From: Clostridiales bacterium
Lineage (GTDB): Bacteria > Bacillota > Clostridia > Saccharofermentanales > Saccharofermentanaceae
Reading direction: 5' to 3'
NCBI GenBank assembly: GCA_017527865.1
Contig: JAFXPN010000037.1
Location: 1 to 64,000 of the forward strand
Length of the DNA stretch: 64,000 bases
The first letter of the stretch is position 1. Each line of letters begins with the position of its first letter. A model generated the notes under the pieces. That model saw only the letters and a list, made by a program, of their open reading frames with translations, made no database searches and was not told the DNA's origin. Made by a program: the position numbers and the translations under genes. Positions 19,214 to 26,204 of the stretch are shown in pieces.

Positions 19214-19219
19214 TATAAT
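19214..19219 (+). promoter_or_regulatory. -10 box of dinB placed 7 bp before the ATG
   Basis: TATAAT at 19214-19219 with ATG at 19227 puts the expected transcription start on or next to the start codon, and no ribosome site is visible. This implies a leaderless mRNA, or use of an upstream promoter. No good -35 is seen. Confidence 0.5.
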
Positions 19220-19226
19220 TACTGTT

Positions 19227-20480
19227 ATGGACCGGATTATTTTTCACATTGATCAGAACTGCTATTTTGCCTCTGTCGAGATGATCTCCAAGCCTTATCT
19301 GCGCGATGTTCCCATGGCGGTTACCGGTGATGCGAGCAAGAGACACGGGATCATCCTCGCGAAGAATGAACTGGCTAAGAAGGCGGGTGTTAAGACCGCG
19401 GAAGCCATATGGCAGGCAAAGCAGAAATGTCCGGATCTTGTCACTGTAAGCTCGCATTATGAGGATTATGCTTTTTATTCCGGAAGATTAAGACAGATGT
19501 ACGAGGAGTATTCCGACAAGGTCGAACCGTTCGGGATGGATGAATGCTGGGTTGACATGACTGACACGATAGGTGACCGCGATCCGAGGGAAGTTGCCGA
19601 TGAGATAAGACAGAGGGTCAAAGACGAATTTAAGCTGACATGCTCGGTCGGGGTAAGCTTCAATAAGATCTTTGCCAAGTTCGGTTCTGATTATAAGAAA
19701 CCTGACGCAACTACGGTTATTACCGAGGATGACTTCAAGGAAATGATCTGGCCGCAGCCTGTTTCCGAGCTGCTTTTTGCAGGGGGAGCCACCGCGAAGA
19801 AGCTTGCTGAGGTCAACATCAAAACCATCGGCGATCTTGCGTGCTCCGACCGCGGTTTTATAACCGATTATCTGGGAAAACCCGGAGATCAGCTGTGGCT
19901 CTATGCCAACGGACTTGATGATTCTCCCGTAAGAGCTGCCGATCATGAGCGTGAACTTAAATCTGTCGGCAACACCATGACCACTCCTGCGGATATCATT
20001 AACCGCACCCAGGCTGCCGGAACATTCCGCACTTTGAGTTCCTCCGTTGCCGCCAGGCTCCGCAGGCACGGTCTTCTCGGCTCGTGCGTGCAGATCACGG
20101 TGCGGGACAGGGATCTTAATATATATGAGCATCAGATGATGCTCTTTGAACCCACGTCGAGCGAGAAAGTGATCTTTGATTCGGCGATGAAGCTTTTCGA
20201 CGAGTCTTATGACTGGCATGCTCCGTTAAGAGGCGTAGGAGTGCGGTGTACGAAGCTCATAAGCGAGGATTCGGGAGTGCAGATCTCCATGTTTCCGGAA
20301 CAGGAGCAGACAAAGGCGGAAGATGACAAACTTGCCCGTACCGTGGATGACATCAACAGAAGGTTCGGGGACGGTACGGTAAGGAGCTGCGCCACTTTGC
20401 AGGGGGTCACAAATCCGAACTACGACCCTGAATTCTACGACGGCGGGATCACTGCCGGAAAGAAATCCCCGTTCGCATGA
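19227..20480 (+). CDS. dinB: Y-family DNA polymerase (DinB-like)
   Basis: The protein has 417 aa from ATG 19227; the ORF extends further upstream in frame but there overlaps the response regulator on the other strand. The catalytic carboxylates are present: HIDQNCYFASVE (first Asp) and FGMDECWVDMT (Asp-Glu pair). The HhH thumb follows (FAGGATAKKLAEVNIKTIGDL). The second Asp of the usual DMD motif is replaced (DQN), as in several Clostridia Y-family enzymes. The C-terminal little-finger domain spans about 235-360; the tail contains QISMFPEQ, a likely beta-clamp-binding motif. It performs translesion synthesis. It overlaps the radical SAM gene by 4 bp (ATGA). Confidence 0.9.
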   Translation: MDRIIFHIDQNCYFASVEMISKPYLRDVPMAVTGDASKRHGIILAKNELAKKAGVKTAEAIWQAKQKCPDLVTVSSHYEDYAFYSGRLRQMYEEYSDKVEPFGMDECWVDMTDTIGDRDPREVADEIRQRVKDEFKLTCSVGVSFNKIFAKFGSDYKKPDATTVITEDDFKEMIWPQPVSELLFAGGATAKKLAEVNIKTIGDLACSDRGFITDYLGKPGDQLWLYANGLDDSPVRAADHERELKSVGNTMTTPADIINRTQAAGTFRTLSSSVAARLRRHGLLGSCVQITVRDRDLNIYEHQMMLFEPTSSEKVIFDSAMKLFDESYDWHAPLRGVGVRCTKLISEDSGVQISMFPEQEQTKAEDDKLARTVDDINRRFGDGTVRSCATLQGVTNPNYDPEFYDGGITAGKKSPFA

Positions 20481-21355
20481 TAACCGCTGACAGATACTAC
20501 AAAGAGCGTTTCGGACGCAAGATGTATAAAGCGGCGATAAGCCTGGATGTGACATGTCCCAACCGTGACGGGACGCTTGGCACGTCGGGATGCGCATTCT
20601 GTTCTGCGGGAGGTTCGGGCGAGTTTTCTGCACCGCGTGAACTTACTGTGACCCGCCAGATAGACGAAGCGGTGGAAAGGCTTAGGAACAAAGTACCCGC
20701 CGGCACGGGCTACATAGCATATTTTCAAAGCTTTACGAACACATACTGTGACCCGTCATATCTTCGCAGGGCATTGGAGGAAGCTTCCTCACACCCGAAG
20801 GTGGCGGCGGTCTCTGTAGCAACAAGACCGGATTGCCTGCCGGATGACATAATGGATGTTCTGGCCGGGATATCGCAGAAAATACCTCTATTCGTGGAAC
20901 TCGGACTGCAGACGGCGGATGATGAAGTTGCCGCAGGCTTCGGGAGAGGGTATAAGACCGAAGTTTATGACCGGGCGGTCAAGGCGCTTAAAGACATCGG
21001 GATCAACGTCATCACGCATATCATCTTCGGCCTTCCGGGGGAGACACCCGATATGATGATAAGAAGCGTTGAACACGCGGTGAATGCCGGCACTGACGGA
21101 CTGAAGTTCACGTGCCTTTACATCCTTAAGGGAACGGCTTACGGGAAGCTTTTTGAGGAAGGAAAGATTGCGGCGTTGGATATGGAGGAGTATTTTGATA
21201 TCGTGGAGCGCGCGATCGATGTCGTGCCTTCTGATGTTGTCATCCACAGACTCACGGGGGACGGCCCCAAGAACCTTCTTCTCGCGCCGTTGTGGACTTC
21301 GGATAAGAGACAGGTCATAAACTATATCAACAGGAGATTTAAGGACCGCTTATGA
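20477..21355 (+). CDS. TIGR01212-family radical SAM protein (YhcC-like)
   Basis: The protein has 292 aa. The CxxxxxxxxCxxC cluster motif occurs as CPNRDGTLGTSGCAFC, the spacing typical of the YhcC/TIGR01212 group and of Elp3-like enzymes, and binds the [4Fe-4S]/SAM cluster. Further family stretches are AYFQSFTNTYCDPSYLRRAL, LGLQTADDEVAAGFGRGY and HIIFGLPGE. The reaction is not known with certainty for this group. Start and stop overlap the neighbours by 4 bp each, so dinB, this gene and the next form one operon. Confidence 0.9.
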   Translation: MITADRYYKERFGRKMYKAAISLDVTCPNRDGTLGTSGCAFCSAGGSGEFSAPRELTVTRQIDEAVERLRNKVPAGTGYIAYFQSFTNTYCDPSYLRRALEEASSHPKVAAVSVATRPDCLPDDIMDVLAGISQKIPLFVELGLQTADDEVAAGFGRGYKTEVYDRAVKALKDIGINVITHIIFGLPGETPDMMIRSVEHAVNAGTDGLKFTCLYILKGTAYGKLFEEGKIAALDMEEYFDIVERAIDVVPSDVVIHRLTGDGPKNLLLAPLWTSDKRQVINYINRRFKDRL

Positions 21356-21711
21356 AGAAATACATTCAGGCCTACATGAGAACAATACGGGAATTCATTG
21401 AGAAGGAGCTTCCGTCAGCGGATGCCTCCCGCATAAATGAGGTGCTCAAAGAGTTCGAACTTAAGATCGCATATTTCCAGCATGAGAGGTTTATCCACCT
21501 TATCGTCACGGTCCTTTTCGCGCTTCTCGAGATGATGGCGGTGTTTACTTTCTTTATCAGTCTGAATCTGAGCGCCATGCTCTTTGCGATGCTGTTCCTG
21601 ATCCTTCTCGTTCCTTATATCATGCACTATTACTTCCTGGAGAACAGCGTGCAGGAGATGTACAGGATGAGAGACGAGATCGTCAGTTCACTGCAGCCGA
21701 AGAAGCCTTAA
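21352..21711 (+). CDS. Small two-span membrane protein
   Basis: The protein has 119 aa. It starts inside the stop of the radical SAM gene (ATGA). A helical amphipathic N-terminus (about 1-45) is followed by two membrane spans (about 47-66 and 70-91) and a basic end. Its 3' end overlaps the convergent mscS gene by 29 bp. No known family is recognised. Confidence 0.75.
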   Translation: MKKYIQAYMRTIREFIEKELPSADASRINEVLKEFELKIAYFQHERFIHLIVTVLFALLEMMAVFTFFISLNLSAMLFAMLFLILLVPYIMHYYFLENSVQEMYRMRDEIVSSLQPKKP

Positions 21712-22747
21712 AGCACTTAAGTCCGTAATCCTTAAGCGCGGCGGTCATATTGCTGCCGAATTCCGATACATATTCACAATAAGCGTCGTAATCGGTGATG
21801 TCTGTCGTAAAGAAGATGTCGACGGGAATGCCGAACCCGGATGAAGCCCCTGACGTTTTGCACTGCAGGGCAAATCCCTCTTTGTAATGGGGATCTTTAC
21901 GGATGCTTTCCAAGACGAAATACCTCCACTTCGTGAGGTTCGTTTCGTTTCCGTCCTTGTCTATAGAGTCCGGGTCTATGGCAAGTTTGAAATTAACCTG
22001 CCTCATGCTGTCTTTTATCGTGTTGTGCCAGTTCTTGAAGGAAGTTGACTGGAAAGTGCTCGCGGGCAGTGTATACATGATGTTGTCAAAGCCCTGCACC
22101 TTGACCGTGACCAACGCTATATCCTTGACTTCGCCTTCCACGCCAAGCGACGGGATCGATATCCAGTCTCCGATCTCGAAGAGATTCTCTGATGTTATCT
22201 GAAGTCCTGCGACAAATCCCTTGATGATGTCCTGGAATATGAGAGATATGATGGCAGTGAAGGCTCCTACTCCGGACACGAGAACAACCGGGTTCTGGTT
22301 AAGGAGGATCGAGATCAGTATCACTGCGAAAAGAATGCACACCGCGATCTTGATGACTGAAAGTATTCCCTTTATGGGGCGCTTCCGGGATATTTCCTTA
22401 GTGACATAGACTGCATTTATCATATCGAGCAGATCGCAGGATAAGATCATCAGCATGATCGTGCTGCCTATGGAAGAGAACTTGGAAAATGCGGGGTAGG
22501 TCAGTACGAAGAATACAAAAACCGCCGTCTTGAAGATGATCTTCTTGCGCTTTACAAAAGCTGACGAGACCTTGATGGCGCTTATCTTCGAATTGGAAAG
22601 CGAGAACGAATTGATTATCTTTAAGATCACATATAAAATGGCTGCGATGAGTGCGGCATAGAGCACCTTTATGAGTATGGAGAGGAAGTCGGACAACAGA
22701 CCGTCTCCGAGGAGCTCAACAAGCCATCGGTCTATCAGTTCGTACAT
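21683..22747 (-). CDS. mscS: MscS-family mechanosensitive ion channel
   Basis: The protein has 354 aa. Several N-terminal membrane spans (about 18-160) lead to the pore helix and the hallmark beta domain (GFVAGLQITSENLFEIGDWI, then VEGEVKDIALVTVKVQGFDN). A soluble C-terminal alpha/beta domain follows (about 250-350). Family role: opens under membrane tension to release osmolytes during down-shock. GGAGGTGAC precedes ATG 22747. The sequence is somewhat diverged from E. coli MscS, but the domain order is normal. Confidence 0.9.
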   Translation of the reverse strand: MYELIDRWLVELLGDGLLSDFLSILIKVLYAALIAAILYVILKIINSFSLSNSKISAIKVSSAFVKRKKIIFKTAVFVFFVLTYPAFSKFSSIGSTIMLMILSCDLLDMINAVYVTKEISRKRPIKGILSVIKIAVCILFAVILISILLNQNPVVLVSGVGAFTAIISLIFQDIIKGFVAGLQITSENLFEIGDWISIPSLGVEGEVKDIALVTVKVQGFDNIMYTLPASTFQSTSFKNWHNTIKDSMRQVNFKLAIDPDSIDKDGNETNLTKWRYFVLESIRKDPHYKEGFALQCKTSGASSGFGIPVDIFFTTDITDYDAYCEYVSEFGSNMTAALKDYGLKCFKASSAAVN

Positions 22748-22869
22748 AAGTTGTCACCTCCGGGAATGCTCGCGGATACACCCGCACAACAAAATCATTA
22801 TAACATGCCGTCAAGGCACTGCCTACCCGCAAATACTAACAATATTTGAACAAATAATTGTGGGTTTTG

Positions 22870-23535
22870 AGATGTTGTTGAGGAGGCAGCGCGGGGGTAG
22901 TATTAAGGTAGCTCCAGGGAATACTGAAGACAAAGTATTCGGACAGGGCAAGCCGCCTTACCTTTACTTAAGCGGGCGCAGGGATTGAACCGGACGGTGG
23001 TGTACAGCGTCAGGCGAAGCCGAAGAAACGAACCTTGGTCGTGGTTATGAGACATTAGATCCGGGGGACACGAAGCAGAGTCTTGAGAGACAGGGAAGGA
23101 GATACGAGCTAAGCGATTGACGGAGGATGATCCGAAGGTTTTACCGGAAGTGATTGCTTACAAGTCGCAGTTGTAACAGATAAGTTGATTCGGATATCGA
23201 TCCGCGAGCTTATGAGATGTCATAGCCGACAGGTAGATACCGAGGTACGACGGATGTTACACCGGTTCGTGCAAACCGAGTAGCCGGTATAGTGTACGGC
23301 AGCGGGGGATGGTTATCATCGACCTGACGGTACACGGAAGAAGCAATTTGATATATGCGGTGAATGGGAGATACGAGTAGCACGGTGCAGGATCTTAAGT
23401 CGTTACAGTCGATGAGTTGTTGCGATGTAGGAAGGCTCGGGAGGTTAGTAAAGGGCGTGACCGGTCAGAAACGAAGTTTAGGTTCGCTGGAGCTTTTTAT
23501 ATGCGGTGAACATTTACAGGTTCACCGCATTTATA
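22870..23535 (+). ncRNA. Candidate large structured non-coding RNA, about 650 nt, class unknown
   Basis: The 800 bp between mscS and the thioesterase gene have no convincing ORF on either strand. The plus strand is purine-rich and dense in short perfect hairpins: 22919-22925/22934-22940 (GAATACT/AGTATTC), 23080-23083/23088-23091, 23158-23163/23171-23176 (TTACAA/TTGTAA), 23191-23195/23200-23204 (CGGAT/ATCCG), 23211-23215/23220-23224 and 23263-23267/23274-23278. The final stem is 11 bp (23501-23511/23520-23530). Two motifs recur: GGAGATACGAG (23098 and 23367) and ATATGCGGTGAA (23353 and 23499). tmRNA, RNase P and 6S signatures are absent. Known giant bacterial RNAs of this size (ROOL, GOLLD, OLE) are possible relatives, but I cannot match a consensus by eye. 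The 5' end is approximate. Confidence 0.55.
23501..23530 (+). repeat. Perfect 11-bp hairpin overlapping the thioesterase promoter
   Basis: ATGCGGTGAAC and GTTCACCGCAT enclose the 8-nt loop ATTTACAG. It closes the candidate ncRNA, and its loop carries the TTTACA -35 of the next gene. A TTTATATATA stretch follows, which is only a weak terminator tail. Confidence 0.75.
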
Positions 23536-23541
23536 TATAAT
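23513..23541 (+). promoter_or_regulatory. Sigma-A promoter of the thioesterase gene (leaderless start)
   Basis: TTTACA (23513-23518), exactly 17 bp, then TATAAT (23536-23541). The expected start point is about 23548, one base before ATG 23549. No ribosome site is present. Confidence 0.7.
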
Positions 23542-23548
23542 GCGTGAC

Positions 23549-23944
23549 ATGGATCCGGAAGAAGCAAAGGAATTTTTTAAGACTGACAGGTACGCGAACG
23601 ATACGACGGAGATCGAGATAATCGAGGTGTCCGAGGGGTTCGCGAAGACGAGACTTAAGATCATGGATAAGCATCTTAACGGCAATAATGTCGTTATGGG
23701 AGGATGCATCTACACCCTGGCAGATTATACATTCGGCATCGCGAGCAATTGCGGTCCGATGGCCTGCGTGACCTTAAGCTCGAATATAGTCTTCAATTCT
23801 CCGGGACGGGGAGAGTACCTTTATGCTCATACCGAGCTGATAAAGAACGGCAGGACTATAAGCAATTATTCCGTTAAAGTTACCGATGATGACGGGAAAC
23901 TGGTGGCGAATGCGGATTTTGTGGGGTACAGGACCGAAAGGTGA
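23549..23944 (+). CDS. PaaI-family hotdog thioesterase
   Basis: The protein has 131 aa from ATG 23549 (MDPEEAKEFF); ATG 23540 is in frame but overlaps the -10 box. The hotdog signature NGNNVVMGGCIYTLADYTFGIA matches the PaaI/YiiD type (usually NxxG.vHGG...lAD), and the central region SSNIVFNSPGRGEYLYAHTEL forms the second half. The usual HGG histidine is replaced (MGG), which may change the mechanism. These enzymes hydrolyse acyl-CoA thioesters; the substrate is unknown. The gene lies directly after the candidate ncRNA, with its own promoter. Confidence 0.85.
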   Translation: MDPEEAKEFFKTDRYANDTTEIEIIEVSEGFAKTRLKIMDKHLNGNNVVMGGCIYTLADYTFGIASNCGPMACVTLSSNIVFNSPGRGEYLYAHTELIKNGRTISNYSVKVTDDDGKLVANADFVGYRTER

Positions 23945-24042
23945 ATTGCCTATGTATTTCCCCATTTTCGAGAAGGAAATAGAATAGAATTGTAACCGGA
24001 ACGTAGCAATATTCTGCTACAATCCGAATTGGATGTATATTT

Positions 24043-25281
24043 ATGAAAGAAAAAAGTAATTCGAAGAAGAGCATAGTAGCACTTGTTGCATGCATATCGG
24101 TGGCGCTGCCCCTGGTATGTTTCCCTTTAGGTTTACGTGACGGACTTGAACCGGCGCTCAAGGTGCGCTCGGCCTATGATTCGGCTTTCCCCGAGGAGGA
24201 ATTCGAACCCGAACTTCCCGAAGAGGACGTCCAGGCGATCCTTGACGAGGGCGACTACGATTATTTCCTTAACGGCGGTACCATAAGCGCCACGTATAAC
24301 GAAGATTTCCAGGTAGGGTATCTCGATACGGAATATGAGGATGTTGCGGCATACACGGTCGTGCAGGGCTTTGACGAAGCCGGACTTCCGGTAGAGCTTC
24401 TCGATCCCGAGTATTTCGCTCCTGATGACACTCTGTACTATATCGCAGCTCCGAATTCTATCCTGAAAGAGTATCCGGATATGAGCTCGATTACTCTGCA
24501 GACTCTGGATTACGCCGACGGAGTAACCAGGATCGGCATCGGTGATACATGGTCAAAGATCAGGACCGAGGACGGAGCCGAAGGATATGTGCTTACCGAC
24601 ACGCTTTCTTATGAGATGGTGTGGGTTGCGATAGACAGGACCGTTTGGGTCGATACGGGGTCTCTCATACTCCGCGCCGAGCCTTCTGTCGATTCCGAAC
24701 AGGTCGGCACGCTTTATGACGAAGACAGGCTTCACTGTATCGGTGTTTCCGATAAGTGGTATCACGTATATGCCGAGGACGGAACGGAAGGTTACGTCTA
24801 TATCTCTTATACTACACAGACAGCGCCTCCCACTCCGACACCCAGGCCGCAGAGAAGAAGCGGCGGCGGTTCGTCCGGCGGCGGTTCGTCCGGCGGCGGA
24901 GGCGGAACCTGGGTCTCCTACGGTACCAACGGTTACACTATCGCCAGCATCGCCGAGTCGATGGTAGGAACTCCGTATGTATGGGGCGCATCGTCCAGAT
25001 CTGCTGTCGATTGCTCCGGTCTTGTATGTTATTGTTATGCGCAGCTCGGTGTAAGCCTGCCTCACTATTCACAGTCGCTTACATCAGTCGGTGTCGGCGT
25101 ATCGCGTGATCAGGTAATGCCTGGAGACATAGTTTGCTGGGGTTCCGGCGGATACAGCGGACACGTCGGCATATATGTCGGCAACGGTCAGTGCGTTGAT
25201 GCCCGAGGCCGTGCTTACGGTACTCTGTACGGTTCGATCGACCGTTCGGGAATAGTTGCCATAAGAAGGATATTCACATGA
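24043..25281 (+). CDS. SH3-domain NlpC/P60 cell-wall hydrolase
   Basis: The protein has 412 aa. An N-terminal signal/anchor (about 10-30) is followed by an acidic region and one or two bacterial SH3 domains (about 150-265; DTGSLILRAEPSVDSEQVGTL). A Pro/Arg and Gly/Ser-rich linker comes next (about 265-300). The C-terminal NlpC/P60 peptidase has Cys in SAVDCSGLVCYCY and His in GYSGHVGIYVGN. Family role: cleaves D-Glu-meso-DAP bonds in peptidoglycan stem peptides outside the cell. The start codon has a TACAAT box about 20 bp upstream and no clear ribosome site. It overlaps the next lipoprotein gene by 4 bp. Confidence 0.9.
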   Translation: MKEKSNSKKSIVALVACISVALPLVCFPLGLRDGLEPALKVRSAYDSAFPEEEFEPELPEEDVQAILDEGDYDYFLNGGTISATYNEDFQVGYLDTEYEDVAAYTVVQGFDEAGLPVELLDPEYFAPDDTLYYIAAPNSILKEYPDMSSITLQTLDYADGVTRIGIGDTWSKIRTEDGAEGYVLTDTLSYEMVWVAIDRTVWVDTGSLILRAEPSVDSEQVGTLYDEDRLHCIGVSDKWYHVYAEDGTEGYVYISYTTQTAPPTPTPRPQRRSGGGSSGGGSSGGGGGTWVSYGTNGYTIASIAESMVGTPYVWGASSRSAVDCSGLVCYCYAQLGVSLPHYSQSLTSVGVGVSRDQVMPGDIVCWGSGGYSGHVGIYVGNGQCVDARGRAYGTLYGSIDRSGIVAIRRIFT

Positions 25282-26117
25282 TGAAGAGAAGATCATTAAC
25301 GGCGGTCGTTCTTGCGGCCGCTTTTTTGCTGCCTTCGTGCAGTTCATTAAGGTCTGTTGACCGTTCACGCACGGAGGATGATCGGGCAGGTCAGACTGAA
25401 CAGACGGAACAGATCGTGGGATCAGTACAGACGGAGCCCGTCGAAGAAACCGCTGTAACGGAGACTCATTCGCAGGAATCTTCCGTGACTGAAGCCACGG
25501 AGACTTCCGCAGAGCTGATAACAGATGAGACCAGGGAAGAAGGATCGGCGGCGGATCCGCATGACGGACAGCCGCAGACGTACGATGATGCCGCCCAGCA
25601 GGGAGAACCCTTAAGTGATGAGGAGCAGTCGCAGTTTTTCGCTTCGTATGCCGATACTTATTATATGAGCAGTGGTGTCGGCGGATGGGGAGTCATCTTT
25701 ACCCTTAATGCTGACGGGTCTTTTGATTATAACTACCACGATTCCGACTTCGGAACATATTATATCTGTCACGCGAGCGGAACCCTGGGCAATGTATGTT
25801 CTGTGGATGATATGAGCTATACCGTATTTGTTGCGGATATGTCCTATGAATACCGGGTTGACAGTGAGTGGTCCGTTACGGATACGGACGGAAGCACGAT
25901 AGAATATGTCGGCGCGGATTCGTACGGGATCCATGAGGGAGACACATTGATCTTTTATTCGGCGGGGATGGATGTCTCCGGTCTTCCGTTCGATTATGTA
26001 ACGTGGTATCTGATGCCGAGAGCTATCCCGGAGGGGGAGGAGCCTGATGTTTTCCCTCTGTCCGGATTCTATAATCCTGCCGAAGGAACGGCGTTTATAG
26101 AGGATGATTACGAGTAA
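25278..26117 (+). CDS. Lipoprotein of unknown function
   Basis: The protein has 279 aa. The lipoprotein signal has lipobox LPSC near residue 21. A long Thr/Glu/Ser-rich, low-complexity segment follows (about 35-110). A globular aromatic and Asp-rich domain (about 115-270; GWGVIFTLNADGSFDYNYHD) looks like an extracellular beta fold seen in lipoproteins of gut Clostridia. It is coupled to the NlpC/P60 gene (ATGA overlap), so it probably acts at the wall. Confidence 0.75.
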   Translation: MMKRRSLTAVVLAAAFLLPSCSSLRSVDRSRTEDDRAGQTEQTEQIVGSVQTEPVEETAVTETHSQESSVTEATETSAELITDETREEGSAADPHDGQPQTYDDAAQQGEPLSDEEQSQFFASYADTYYMSSGVGGWGVIFTLNADGSFDYNYHDSDFGTYYICHASGTLGNVCSVDDMSYTVFVADMSYEYRVDSEWSVTDTDGSTIEYVGADSYGIHEGDTLIFYSAGMDVSGLPFDYVTWYLMPRAIPEGEEPDVFPLSGFYNPAEGTAFIEDDYE

Positions 26118-26128
26118 TTAAAATTACT

Positions 26129-26156
26129 TTGACAATCAAAATAATTCTGTTATACT
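26129..26156 (+). promoter_or_regulatory. Sigma-A promoter of the large membrane protein gene
   Basis: TTGACA (26129-26134), a 16-bp spacer and TATACT (26151-26156), followed by GAGGAGGTG at 26190-26198. Confidence 0.8.
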
Positions 26157-26204
26157 GAAACCATATCAATATATCTTTACACTTTCTTCGAGGAGGTGAA
26201 CAGA

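Noticed and set aside
19150-19226. SOS box before dinB
   Set aside because: The only candidate (AAC-AGAAT-GTTC) has a 5-bp rather than 4-bp spacer, so it does not fit the LexA box.
22980-23000. tRNA-like T-arm text (GGGATTGAACCGG) in the ncRNA region
   Set aside because: No acceptor or anticodon stem can be built around it.
22870-23535. tmRNA, RNase P RNA, 6S RNA or group II intron
   Set aside because: No CCA end or tag peptide, no GAGGAAAGTCC core, no long single hairpin, and no domain V or GUGYG 5' end could be found.
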